A stretch of 64,000 bases of DNA from Pukyongia sp963768085 (GTDB taxonomy: Bacteria; Bacteroidota; Bacteroidia; Flavobacteriales; Flavobacteriaceae): assembly GCA_963768085.1 (NCBI GenBank), contig CAVYGO010000003.1:1674001-1738000 (forward strand), given 5' to 3'. The notes beneath the pieces are model-generated. The model was not told the DNA's origin. It did no database searches and worked only from the letters and a program-made list of their open reading frames with translations. This document shows, piece after piece, positions 17,765 through 26,725 of this stretch. The translations under genes and the position numbers were made by a program. Position 1 is the first letter of the stretch. Each line of letters begins with the position of its first letter.

Positions 17765-20044
17765 ATGCAAAAAACATTAAAAATTGTAATAACGGGCAGG
17801 GTTCAGGGTGTTGGCTTTCGTCCACATGTGTTTTTATTGGCCAAGCAATCTGGAATTAAGGGTACTGTCTCGAACAATGAGGAAGGGGTAATTATCTACG
17901 CTTCCGGTAGTGAACATGAAGTGCTCAATTTTTATAAGCATTTAATTGATAATCCCTCAAAGGCTTCCAGGATTGTCGATCATTTCCACGAAGAAGTTGC
18001 CTTTGTCGAATTTGATGATTTCAGGATCGTACCTTCTCAAATAGGCAGCAAACTCAATCTGCAACTAACGCCGGATTTTGCCGTCTGCGAAGTATGTAGT
18101 GAGGATATGTTGAATTCAGAAAACCGCAGATTTTGCTATCCTTTCACTACCTGTGTACACTGTGGTCCCCGATGGTCTATTACTTCCACCTTTCCTTTTG
18201 AACGCGAGAATACCAGTATTGCACCTTTCGAAATGTGCGAAAGTTGTTTGGAAGAATATGGCAATCCTGAAGACAGACGGTTTCATTCTCAAACGAATTC
18301 GTGTCCCAAGTGTGGAATGAGCTACAGATTGCAAGATACTGAAGGGCAGAATGCTATTATTTTAAAACAAGATATTTTCAAGAAGATAGCCTCACTACTC
18401 AAGGAAGGTAATATTATAGCGATAAAGAATACGGGCGGATACCTGATTTGCTGTGATGCTACTTCGGCTGAGGTCGTACAGAAATTGCGAAATAAAAAGA
18501 ACAGGCCGGAAAAACCCTTCGCCATCATGTATCCTTCGCTGGACTCGTTGAAAGACCAGTTAACAATTACCGGCAAGGAAGAACGAATGCTTGTTTCAGC
18601 CGAAAGACCCATCGTGATAATACCTTCGGAAACCTATACAGGAGATTTAGCTGTTGAAGCAATTGCACCAGGTCTAAACCAGTTAGGTGTGATGTTACCA
18701 TATACCGGAATTCTGAAGTTACTGGCCCATGAACTCGAATTCCCAATTGTGGCCACCAGTGGGAATTTGCACGGATCTCCAATAATAAGTGATGAAACAG
18801 AGTGTACTGAAATCTTGCATGGTGTGGCCGATTATTTCTTTCATCACAACTTGAAGATCATCAATCCACAGGATGATTCGGTAGTGAAATTTTCAGTTAA
18901 TTCCGAGTATAAGATCATGTTCCGCCGGGCAAGGGGGTATGCTCCCAATTTTTTCAGAAGGATTACTTCGGGCACCGAGAAGATATTAGCATTAGGGGGA
19001 CATCTTAAAAGTTCGATCGCTTTTGTACCAAACGACTTTGTTTATATCAGCGAATATCTTGGAATGCTGGATCATTTCGATGTGTACGAGCGATTCACTC
19101 AAACAGTTTCCAAATTCATCCGAATTTTCGAATCGGAACCTGAAGTGGTGCTTACCGACAAACATCCGGGCTATCAGAGTACCCGCTACGGTCTGGAGTT
19201 AGCTAAAAAATATAATATTCGACATTTTGAAATTCAACATCATAAGGCGCATTTCGCGGCCGTAATAGGTGAGCACGATCTGATGGAAGGATTAACCGAT
19301 ATTTTAGGTGTGATTTGGGATGGAACCGGTTATGGGGAGGATGGAAATATATGGGGAGGTGAGTTTTTCAGGTACAAAGATCATCAGATCTCGCGTGTAG
19401 CACATTTCGATTATTTCGCTTGGCTGGCAGGGGATAAGATGGCAAAAGAACCCAGGTTATCACTATTTTCTTTAATGTCTTCTGAATCCATTACAGAAAT
19501 CAAACAGAAATTTTCAAACGAAGAATTTAAGGTCTATACCACTTTAAAGAAAAGTAATAAATTAAAGACCTCCTCGGTGGGTCGGCTTTTTGACGCGGTG
19601 GCCTCGTTACTCGATATATGTGATTTTAACAGCTACGAAGGAGAAGCGGCTATCCTGCTGGAGAACTCTGTTACCAGGTACGAAATTAGTGAATGCGTAT
19701 CATATGGACAGATGACAGATGATGATTCGATACCCACGCACGTGATATGGAAAAATTTGTATACCGACTTCAGGTCGGGGGTACAAAAGGAAAAGATCAT
19801 TCTGAATTTTCTATATACCCTTGCCTATATGGTCAAGGAGGTAGCGACCCGACATAACGTAACGGAAATAGCTTTCAGCGGTGGGGTTTTTCAAAATGCT
19901 ATCCTCATAGACATGATAATTGACATAGTTGGCGGCGATTTTAAGCTGTATTTTCACCGCGAATTAGCACCTAATGATGAGAACATCTCCTTCGGACAGC
20001 TTATGTATTATGTACATTGCATACATAGAATTGAATCTCAATGA
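17765..20044 (+). CDS. hypF: Carbamoyltransferase HypF
   Basis: A 759-residue protein that makes thiocarbamate on HypE from carbamoyl phosphate, the source of the hydrogenase cyanide ligands. Domains in order: acylphosphatase (1-90, GRVQGVGFRPHVF), two zinc-finger units (CEVC...CVHC and CESC...CPKC, about 105-190), a YrdC-like domain (about 200-385, with NRPEKPFAIMY) and the Kae1-like carbamoyltransferase (HHKAHFAAVIGEH, GVIWDGTGYGEDGNIWGGE, AFSGGVFQN). Length is normal. It opens the rightward hypFDE operon and overlaps hypD by 4 bp. Confidence 0.97.
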   Translation: MQKTLKIVITGRVQGVGFRPHVFLLAKQSGIKGTVSNNEEGVIIYASGSEHEVLNFYKHLIDNPSKASRIVDHFHEEVAFVEFDDFRIVPSQIGSKLNLQLTPDFAVCEVCSEDMLNSENRRFCYPFTTCVHCGPRWSITSTFPFERENTSIAPFEMCESCLEEYGNPEDRRFHSQTNSCPKCGMSYRLQDTEGQNAIILKQDIFKKIASLLKEGNIIAIKNTGGYLICCDATSAEVVQKLRNKKNRPEKPFAIMYPSLDSLKDQLTITGKEERMLVSAERPIVIIPSETYTGDLAVEAIAPGLNQLGVMLPYTGILKLLAHELEFPIVATSGNLHGSPIISDETECTEILHGVADYFFHHNLKIINPQDDSVVKFSVNSEYKIMFRRARGYAPNFFRRITSGTEKILALGGHLKSSIAFVPNDFVYISEYLGMLDHFDVYERFTQTVSKFIRIFESEPEVVLTDKHPGYQSTRYGLELAKKYNIRHFEIQHHKAHFAAVIGEHDLMEGLTDILGVIWDGTGYGEDGNIWGGEFFRYKDHQISRVAHFDYFAWLAGDKMAKEPRLSLFSLMSSESITEIKQKFSNEEFKVYTTLKKSNKLKTSSVGRLFDAVASLLDICDFNSYEGEAAILLENSVTRYEISECVSYGQMTDDDSIPTHVIWKNLYTDFRSGVQKEKIILNFLYTLAYMVKEVATRHNVTEIAFSGGVFQNAILIDMIIDIVGGDFKLYFHRELAPNDENISFGQLMYYVHCIHRIESQ

Positions 20045-21132
20045 AGTATTTAAGCGAATATAGAGACCTTGAAGCGACCAAGAGTTACCTGGAACGTATA
20101 GAAAAGACGGTAACTCGGCCCTGGAAGATCATGGAGGTATGTGGCGGACAGACGCATGGTTTGATAAAGAATGGGATCATTGATCTGTTACCGGAAAACG
20201 TCCAGATGATACACGGCCCCGGATGTCCTGTTTGTGTAACCCCTCTCAAATTAATTGATAAGGCGATCGCACTGTTGGAGCTGGGGGTGATCGTATGTTC
20301 CTTCGGGGACATGATCCGTGTTCCGGGGAGTAAAAAAAGTTTACTGGAAGCCAAAGCGGATGGAGGTGATCTACGTATCCTGTATTCACCACTTGAAGCC
20401 GTTAAGATCGCGGCCGAAAACCCGGACAGGGAAGTAGTTTTCTTTGCTGTAGGATTTGAAACTACAGCGCCGGCAAATGCTCTTTCTGTATTACATGCGG
20501 AAAACGAAGGGATTCAAAATTATTCCATCCTCGTTTCACACGTATTGGTGCCACCGGCAATGGAAGCTATCCTGGCCGATGAATTTTGTAATATTGATGC
20601 TTTCCTGGGTGCCGGCAACGTATGTGCTATAATGGGCACGGAAGAGTATCACGAGCTTAGTAGTAAATACAAAATACCCATTGTAGTCACAGGATTCGAA
20701 CCACTGGATCTGGTTGAAGGGATTTCTATGGCGGTCTCTCAGCTTGAGGAAGGTGCGCATAAGGTAGAGAATCAATATGCGAGGATTGTTAAGGATGAAG
20801 GAAATAAGGCCGCGAGGGAAGTGATTGATAGGGTTTTCGAGATAGGGGATCGGGATTGGAGAGGAATTGGTCTTATTCCAAAGAGTGGATATATACTGAG
20901 ATCGGATTATAAACAGTATGATGCTGAATTGAAATTTGGCATTGAATCTATTGCCACAAAGGAACATGCCACTTGTATAGCCGGTGAGATCCTGAAAGGA
21001 ATAAAAAAACCTGAGCAATGCAGTGAATTTGGGAAAAGGTGTACGCCTTCGAACCCAATGGGGGCCCCTATGGTATCTTCGGAAGGAGCTTGCGCCGCTT
21101 ACTATCACTTTGCAACGAATATTAATACCTGA
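20041..21132 (+). CDS. hypD: Hydrogenase maturation scaffold HypD
   Basis: A 363-residue iron-sulfur protein on which Fe(CN)2CO is assembled together with HypC. It shows the conserved EVCGGQTHGLIKNGI, HGPGCPVCVTP, AVGFETTAPANAL and GAGNVCAIMG motifs, and the C-terminal cysteines in KRCTPSNPMGAPMVSSEGAC that bind the [4Fe-4S] cluster. The start overlaps hypF and the end lies 6 bp before hypE. Confidence 0.97.
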   Translation: MKYLSEYRDLEATKSYLERIEKTVTRPWKIMEVCGGQTHGLIKNGIIDLLPENVQMIHGPGCPVCVTPLKLIDKAIALLELGVIVCSFGDMIRVPGSKKSLLEAKADGGDLRILYSPLEAVKIAAENPDREVVFFAVGFETTAPANALSVLHAENEGIQNYSILVSHVLVPPAMEAILADEFCNIDAFLGAGNVCAIMGTEEYHELSSKYKIPIVVTGFEPLDLVEGISMAVSQLEEGAHKVENQYARIVKDEGNKAAREVIDRVFEIGDRDWRGIGLIPKSGYILRSDYKQYDAELKFGIESIATKEHATCIAGEILKGIKKPEQCSEFGKRCTPSNPMGAPMVSSEGACAAYYHFATNINT

Positions 21133-21138
21133 ATATAA

Positions 21139-22164
21139 ATGAACGAAAAGTTTTCCAACGTAAAATCGATCAATTTAGGCCATGGTAGTGGGGGACTCAT
21201 GACCCGCGAATTATTAGATGAAGTAATCTTTAAGACCTTCGACAATCCCTATCTGAATCAGAAACATGACGGTTCCATCGTAAAGATCGATGGCGAGGTA
21301 GCCATTTCCACTGATAGTTTTGTGGTTTCCCCTATTTTTTTCAAAGGGGGAAATATTGGGGAATTGGCCGTTCATGGAACCGTAAACGATATTGCCATGT
21401 GCGGGGCCATTCCAAAATTTCTGTCCCTGGCGTTCATTGTTGAAGAGGGCCTGGAAATGGACGAATTCATTAAAATAGTTCAATCGGTTAAGAAAACGGC
21501 CGATGAATGTGGTGTTCAGATAATAACCGGCGACACTAAAGTCGTTGAACGTGGCAAGGGGGACAAGATATTTATCAATACGACCGGATTTGGTAAAGTT
21601 CATCCGGGAGCAAATATTTCAACGGAACGTATCAAAGAAGGTGATAAGATTATTGTTAGTGGTTATATCGCCCAACACGGCATGGCGATCATGTCACAAC
21701 GAGAAGGCCTGCAATTCGAATCGGATATAAAAAGCGATACAACCAATCTTAATTATTTGGTAAAAGACCTGCTTGATGAATTTGGTGAAAAAATCCATTT
21801 GTTTCGCGATCCGACACGTGGAGGCTTATCCGCTGTTCTTTCTGAAATTGCGAATGATACTGACAGGGAAATTGCCATCTATGAAAAGGAAATCCCTCTT
21901 GAAAAACAGGTAGCAGCGGCCTGTGAAATTCTGGGGTTAGATCCACTATATGTGGCCAACGAAGGAGTATTCGTTGCGGTGGTTGACGCATCGATTTCCA
22001 ATGAGGTGTTACGCAGCATGCGTCACAATATAAAAGGGCGAAATGCGGTCTGCATAGGTGAAATCTCGAATAAGAACAACGCTAAGGTGGTAATGCATAG
22101 TATAATTGGAGGCAAGCGAATTGTAAGCCCCTTGATAGGAGAACAGTTGCCTAGAATTTGCTAG
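21139..22164 (+). CDS. hypE: Carbamoyl dehydratase HypE
   Basis: A 341-residue PurM/AIR-synthase-fold enzyme. It dehydrates the thiocarbamate on its own C-terminal cysteine to thiocyanate. The start is typical (INLGHGSGGLMTRELLDEV), the ATP-binding region reads STDSFVVSPIFFKGGNIG, and the protein ends in the catalytic PRIC. It is the last gene of hypFDE and its stop overlaps the convergent nickel permease gene by 4 bp. Confidence 0.97.
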   Translation: MNEKFSNVKSINLGHGSGGLMTRELLDEVIFKTFDNPYLNQKHDGSIVKIDGEVAISTDSFVVSPIFFKGGNIGELAVHGTVNDIAMCGAIPKFLSLAFIVEEGLEMDEFIKIVQSVKKTADECGVQIITGDTKVVERGKGDKIFINTTGFGKVHPGANISTERIKEGDKIIVSGYIAQHGMAIMSQREGLQFESDIKSDTTNLNYLVKDLLDEFGEKIHLFRDPTRGGLSAVLSEIANDTDREIAIYEKEIPLEKQVAAACEILGLDPLYVANEGVFVAVVDASISNEVLRSMRHNIKGRNAVCIGEISNKNNAKVVMHSIIGGKRIVSPLIGEQLPRIC

Positions 22165-22865
22165 AAGGATAGCAACCAGTAAAGTCCGATGATAATTGCG
22201 AACAGCCCGGCTGTAAATTGCACCCCTTTAAAAAAGGTATTATTATGGCCTCCACGTGATAAGGAGGATATTTTACCTACAACCAGAGCATAGGCAGTCA
22301 TTGCTATAATAATTCCCACACTAAATCCCGCAATATAATAGGTGGAATCTATCCAGGTTTCGAAACTAAGTACTGGTAGAAACAACAGGAAATGTGCTAT
22401 ACCAGCCAGACCATGGACAATGCCAATACCGAAAGCTGCCATAACGCTTTGTCTTGTTTCTTTGCTATGTGTATGAAGATGAGCTTTTTCGGTGCTGTGG
22501 TCATGTGCATGTGTATGAATAACAGTGGTATTCTCAGCATGGACATGAAGGTGTTTATGAACTTTCTTGCGATTAAATATTTTGTACCAGACGGAAAGAC
22601 CAAGACCAATAAGCACTAGCCCCACGATTTGCTCCGAATAATTCGAAATTCCTTCAATAGGTATTAATTCATTGAATAATGCCATTAAAACTCCTATGAC
22701 AAGCATTCCGGACAAATGTCCCAGACCCCATGCCAGGCCGATCTTCCAGGCCCTTCTTTTCGCGCTTAAAGCAAAAGGAGTAACCGCAGCCAGGTGATCT
22801 GGACCGCTAATCACATGAAACATAGAAGCCAGTAAAGCAGAGATGAAAGGGAAGGTTATGTCCAA
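22161..22865 (-). CDS. Nickel/cobalt permease, NicO/HupE-UreH-like
   Basis: A 234-residue membrane protein with about six transmembrane segments. Segment 1 carries the family signature FHVISGPDHLAAVTPF, a variant of the HxxxxDH nickel-transport motif. A histidine-rich cytoplasmic loop (residues about 103-135, many HxH units) and a second GIGIVHGLAGIAHFLLF motif follow. Position beside hypE and the metal motifs suggest nickel supply for HoxH. It converges with hypE, so it may share a transcript with fadL only by read-through of the hairpin at 22894-22940. Confidence 0.8.
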   Translation of the reverse strand: MDITFPFISALLASMFHVISGPDHLAAVTPFALSAKRRAWKIGLAWGLGHLSGMLVIGVLMALFNELIPIEGISNYSEQIVGLVLIGLGLSVWYKIFNRKKVHKHLHVHAENTTVIHTHAHDHSTEKAHLHTHSKETRQSVMAAFGIGIVHGLAGIAHFLLFLPVLSFETWIDSTYYIAGFSVGIIIAMTAYALVVGKISSLSRGGHNNTFFKGVQFTAGLFAIIIGLYWLLSF

Positions 22866-22893
22866 AAATATATTGGTTTACGCCTGAAAAGAT

Positions 22894-22944
22894 AAAGAAC
22901 TATTTAAAGACATTTTGAATTTGCCTTTAAATAGTTCTTTTTTT
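22894..22944 (-). terminator. Hairpin terminator of fadL
   Basis: A perfect 16-bp inverted repeat, AAAGAACTATTTAAAG (22894-22909) and its complement (22925-22940), stands 19 bp after the fadL stop. Confidence 0.75.
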
Positions 22945-22958
22945 GAAAACTCTAAGTG

Positions 22959-24287
22959 TTATTCGGTTTCCTCTGTTTTGGTTTTAAACGTATAGCTAAT
23001 ACCTACCATCACCATGGATGTGGTCATTTCGTAAGATACTTCACTTCCCGGGATTGCTCCATAAGGTGGGAAGCTTGAAATAAACATTGGATTTAGTAAT
23101 GGTCCTGAAGTGGCTCCACCACTTGAACCGTAATGGAATACACCGTCTAATTTTACCGCGTTACTAACTTGATAGCTCAGACCGAACTGGAAGGCATTTT
23201 TAATAATTGCCGTTGCCGGTATATTGAAGAATGCCACATCGCTTTCAATAGGGTTTGAACTATAAGTGTAACCCAGGCGTAATGGAAGTTTATCCACTCC
23301 TTTATATTGAATACCTGCCGAGATTATACTCATATTTTTCCAGCCGAATCCCGCTACAGATGCGGTTTGAGTCCAACCAGTTTTAGAAAAACCATCGGTA
23401 TTTTCATAATTTACCAAACGGTAATCTAAGGCAACATCGAAGTCTCCTTCTGAAAAACCTGCGCCTAAAGACCAGATAGCAGGATAGTCCATATTGAATT
23501 TATTGGTTGCTGTTGTCCCATTCAGATAGGTATTATCAAATTCGAAGTCTCCAAAATACTGGGTCAGTTTTATAGGATGTACCAAATTTGAAAACCTACA
23601 CCTGTATCATAGAAAAGACCTATTTGTCCACCAAATCCGAGAGCGGTTGCTTTATTGGTTGAAGGATATCCGGACTGATTCGGATTAGCTGTTGGATTAG
23701 GCATTAATTCCAGGGTGGCGTAATTAAAGGTAGGTTGCACACCTACTGAAAACTGATCGGAGATCTCATAAGCCCATGTAAATCCTAACCTGAAGCAGGC
23801 TATAATCTGACTCTATTCTTCCGAAACCTCCCATACTTTGCGGGGCGTTAATAGGGTTCGACGCATTTTCGGGAAATGTAACCCCAAATCCACTAATACC
23901 AAATGCCGAAGCACCAAAGGTATGTTTGCTGTCGCTAGCGCCCCACACCATGGCTAATGCTGGCAAAGGTGAAACCCCTCTGTCATCTTTAGTCACACCG
24001 CTGAAGAATTGACCTGTAGGCTGACCCAATTCGTCGAATACAGGTACTGTAGAACTTAATTCCGGTGAAGAAAAGAAGAATCCGATATCGAATTTCAAGA
24101 TATCTTCATCGAAAGTAGAGATAGTGGCCGGATTCCAGTGTAGTGCCCCCGAAATGTCTATCGGTTGCCCGGTGGCCGCGCCACCCATTGACATATTTAT
24201 AGATCCTACCCCCTGCATGATATGTCCTGCTTGCGAGTAAAGTGTTAAAGAAAACAGGAATACCAGAATACTTAAAACGTTTTTCAT
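22959..24287 (-). CDS. OmpP1/FadL-family outer-membrane transporter, frameshifted in this sequence
   Basis: A FadL-type barrel for hydrophobic compounds. It has a signal peptide (MKNVLSILVFLFSLTLYSQA) and the family opening GSINMSMGGAATGQPID. The frame breaks three times: at AA 23787-23788, AAAA 23591-23594 and GGG 23561-23563 (+ strand). Removing one base from each run joins LLQVGFTWAYEISDQFSVGV, then GFKFGTSYKT, then QYFGDFEFDNTYLNG, and ends EVSYEMTTSMVMVGISYTFK. The repaired product is about 441 residues, a normal size. All three changes are single-base homopolymer gains, so the gene is probably intact. Its promoter carries an activator dyad and is divergent from sqr. Confidence 0.88.
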
Positions 24288-24379
24288 GGTTTACGGTGTT
24301 TAAAACCAGCGGTACTGTTCTCTGTATAACAAGGACGAAATTATACCGTCTAGTTCAAGTTAATACTCAATAATGGGTA

Positions 24380-24423
24380 CAAATCTATTGACGGGATTAT
24401 TCAGGATATATGACTATTATCAT
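24380..24423 (-). promoter_or_regulatory. fadL promoter with CRP/FNR-like dyad at -41.5
   Basis: The dyad ATGAC-TATT-ATCAT is at 24410-24423 (core centre 24416.5). The minus-strand -7 box TAGATTTG, a full match, runs 24387-24380, 29.5 bp from the centre. The predicted start is near 24375, leaving an 88-base leader before fadL. Confidence 0.75.
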
Positions 24424-24458
24424 AAAAATTAATGTTTGACTTCCTTCTTTACTTAATC

Positions 24459-24502
24459 ATGACAAAAATCATAATTTTTTCTACCGAACGCTTTTAATTT
24501 TA
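24459..24502 (+). promoter_or_regulatory. sqr promoter with CRP/FNR-like dyad at -41.5
   Basis: The dyad ATGAC-AAAA-ATCAT is at 24459-24472 (core centre 24465.5). The box TAATTTTA (last G replaced by A) at 24495-24502 begins 29.5 bp from the centre. The predicted start is near 24507, 51 bases before sqr. A separate dyad 49 bp to the left serves the divergent fadL. Confidence 0.72.
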
Positions 24503-24557
24503 CCCTGTTTTAAATTTTTGAAAACAAATAGATAGAATTATATATAAAAGTTAACGT

Positions 24558-25802
24558 ATGAAAAATCTTATAATCCTGGGAGCGGGCACGTCAGGTACCA
24601 TGATGGCGAATCATTTGATAAAGAAAATACCTGAAGATGAATGGAAGATTACGATTGTAGATCAGCATAAAACCCACTATTATCAGCCGGGATTTCTGTT
24701 TTTACCTTTTGACATCTATACTACCAAACAGGTAAAGAAGAACGGAAAGAAATTTATTCCCAAGGGAGCAAATTATATTCAGAAACGAATAGAGTTGATA
24801 AAACCGGAAGAGAATGTCATAATTCTGGAAGACGATGATAGATTGTCTTACGATATATTGATCGTAGCTACGGGGTCTAAAACGGCTCCGGAGGAGATCG
24901 AAGGTATGGATGGCCCCATGTGGTATAAGAATATTTTCGATTTCTATACCTACGAAGGTGCCAAAGCCTTGCGTGATAAACTAAGGGAATGGGAAGGCGG
25001 CAAGCTGGTGATCCATATCACCGAAATGCCTATAAAGTGTCCTATAGCACCCCTGGAATTTGCTTTCCTGTCCGATTCTTACTTCAAACATAAAGGGATT
25101 AGAGATAAAGTGGATATCACGTTTGTGACTCCACTGGATGGCGCTTTCACTAAACCGACAGCTACTAAAACGCTCCATTACTTACTGGAAGAAAAAAATA
25201 TTAAGGAAGTAACAGATTTCAATATAGAAAGAGTCGATTATGAGAACAATAAGATAATCGACTACGCGGATACCGAAGTTGAATACGATCTGCTTGTAAC
25301 CGTCCCTACCAACATGGGTGATTCTTTAATTGAACGCTCGGGTATGGGAGATGATCTAAACTTCATACCTACTAATAAAGGTTCTTTACAAACCTTAGAT
25401 CATGAAAATATATTCGCAATTGGTGACGCAACCAACTTACCAACTTCCAAGGCCGGTTCGGTAGCACATTTTGAAGCTGAAATATTAACCGACAATATCC
25501 TGCGTTATATCAACGGTGAACCGTTGAAAGAGGAATTCGACGGGCATGCCAACTGTTTTATTGAAACCGGAAACGGGAAAGCGTTGCTGATAGATTTCAA
25601 CTATACCCACGAACCTGTGGAAGGAACTTTTCCTTTTCCTGGTGTCGGCCCTTTACAATTGCTGAAAGAAAGCAGGGCGAACCACATGGGTAAAATGGCT
25701 TTCAGATGGGTATATTGGAATATGCTGATCAAGGGAGTCCATATCCCATTCGTTTCCGCCACTATGAGTGAAAAAGGAAAACGTTTTGAAGAAGTTAAAT
25801 AA
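24558..25802 (+). CDS. Sulfide:quinone oxidoreductase-like flavoprotein
   Basis: A 414-residue FAD-dependent oxidoreductase of the SQR/FCC family. It has the N-terminal FAD motif GAGTSGTMMAN, the ATGS stretch near 105 and a second FAD motif FAIGDATNLPTSKAGSVAHF near 286. Cysteines at 161 (PIKCPIAP) and 333 (HANCFIETGNGK) match the pair that carries sulfur between FAD and quinone in SQRs; the third SQR cysteine is not obvious. It probably oxidises sulfide to polysulfide at the membrane and feeds electrons to quinone. It heads an operon with tusE and a dsrE-like gene, which would accept the sulfane sulfur. Confidence 0.85.
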   Translation: MKNLIILGAGTSGTMMANHLIKKIPEDEWKITIVDQHKTHYYQPGFLFLPFDIYTTKQVKKNGKKFIPKGANYIQKRIELIKPEENVIILEDDDRLSYDILIVATGSKTAPEEIEGMDGPMWYKNIFDFYTYEGAKALRDKLREWEGGKLVIHITEMPIKCPIAPLEFAFLSDSYFKHKGIRDKVDITFVTPLDGAFTKPTATKTLHYLLEEKNIKEVTDFNIERVDYENNKIIDYADTEVEYDLLVTVPTNMGDSLIERSGMGDDLNFIPTNKGSLQTLDHENIFAIGDATNLPTSKAGSVAHFEAEILTDNILRYINGEPLKEEFDGHANCFIETGNGKALLIDFNYTHEPVEGTFPFPGVGPLQLLKESRANHMGKMAFRWVYWNMLIKGVHIPFVSATMSEKGKRFEEVK

Positions 25803-25817
25803 TTAATATATAAGACC

Positions 25818-26126
25818 ATGAAAAAAGTAATTGCACAACGTGAAATAGATGTAAACGAAGAAGGATATCTGTTAGATTTCAGCCAATGGGATAAGGAAAT
25901 TGGCCAAAGTCTTGCGGAAGAACAGGATATTTCACTAACAGATCGTCACTGGGAAGTGATCGATTACCTGCATGATAAGCACCGAAAAGAAGAGGCACTT
26001 TCCATTAGAGGCATTAAGAAAAGTGGCGTTATCAATGTAAAGGAATTCTATAGCTTATTCCCGGGAGGACCCCTTAAGAAATCCACTTTAATTGCCGGAA
26101 TACCAAAACCTAAAAGTTGTATTTAA
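25818..26126 (+). CDS. tusE: TusE/DsrC-family sulfur carrier protein
   Basis: A 102-residue cytoplasmic sulfur carrier. The C-terminal arm ends GIPKPKSCI with the reactive penultimate cysteine. The second DsrC cysteine, 11 residues upstream, is threonine here, so this is the TusE-like single-cysteine form rather than a true dissimilatory DsrC. It lies 15 bp after the SQR gene and 40 bp before the DsrE-like gene, which suggests it relays sulfane sulfur between them. Confidence 0.88.
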   Translation: MKKVIAQREIDVNEEGYLLDFSQWDKEIGQSLAEEQDISLTDRHWEVIDYLHDKHRKEEALSIRGIKKSGVINVKEFYSLFPGGPLKKSTLIAGIPKPKSCI

Positions 26127-26166
26127 TAGGTTTTATTACTGAGATTAATTATTAATAAACAGTATT

Positions 26167-26644
26167 ATGAGCGAGACAAAAGTTAAAAAAATGCTCTTTA
26201 TTCTTTCCAAAGCAACAATTGAAAATGCTTACGCTGCATTTGTAATGGCTAATGGAGCGCGGATGGAAGGAATCGAGTCTGAAATATTCTTCACTTTCTT
26301 TGGTTTGGAAGCTATTCAGAAAAAAAAGTTAGAACACCTGCATGTGGCTACCGTTGGTAACCCTGCCATGCACATGCCTACTATGTTAGGCGCTTTGCCA
26401 GGAGTTGAGGCATTTGCTACAAAAATGATGAAGAAAGAAATGGAGAAACTGGATATGCCTCCTATAGGTGAGTTTCTTAGAAATTCTTTCAGATTCCGGA
26501 TGTAAACTCTGGGGCTGTAAGCTTGCGATAGATATGTTCCACCTGGAACGAGAAGATCTTATTGATGATTTAGACGGAATCCTTACTATCGGTGATTTCT
26601 ATAACAGAGCCGATCAGGACGGAACCCATTTATTGTTTATATAG
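26167..26644 (+). CDS. DsrE/DsrF-family sulfurtransferase, frameshifted in this sequence
   Basis: A DsrE-fold sulfur-relay protein (LFILSKATIENAYAAFVMAN; EIFFTFFGLEAI). The plain frame stops at 26505, right after PIGEFL. Dropping one T from TTT at 26473-26475 continues it as EILSDSGCKLWGCKLAIDMF and GILTIGDFYNRADQDGTHLL to a TAG at 26642-26644, about 158 residues and the normal length. The restored part holds the conserved catalytic cysteines in SGCKLWGCK. It is the last gene of the sulfur operon, followed by a strong terminator. Confidence 0.88.
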
Positions 26645-26669
26645 ATTGATTTTGTTTTTTGATTGATTA

Positions 26670-26704
26670 AAGAAGTGATGCCATCGGCATCACTTCTTAT
26701 TTTT
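26670..26704 (+). terminator. Terminator after the sulfur operon
   Basis: A perfect 13-bp stem (AAGAAGTGATGCC, loop ATC, GGCATCACTTCTT; 26670-26698) is followed by ATTTTT. It stands between convergent genes. Its stem is nearly the same as that of the tRNA-Pro(GGG) terminator at 28501-28530. Confidence 0.85.
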
Positions 26705-26725
26705 GTACGGTATCAATTGAATCCA

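Noticed and set aside
26167..26505. A truncated DsrE pseudogene
   Set aside because: The missing C-terminus with its catalytic cysteines follows directly in the next frame and is undamaged.
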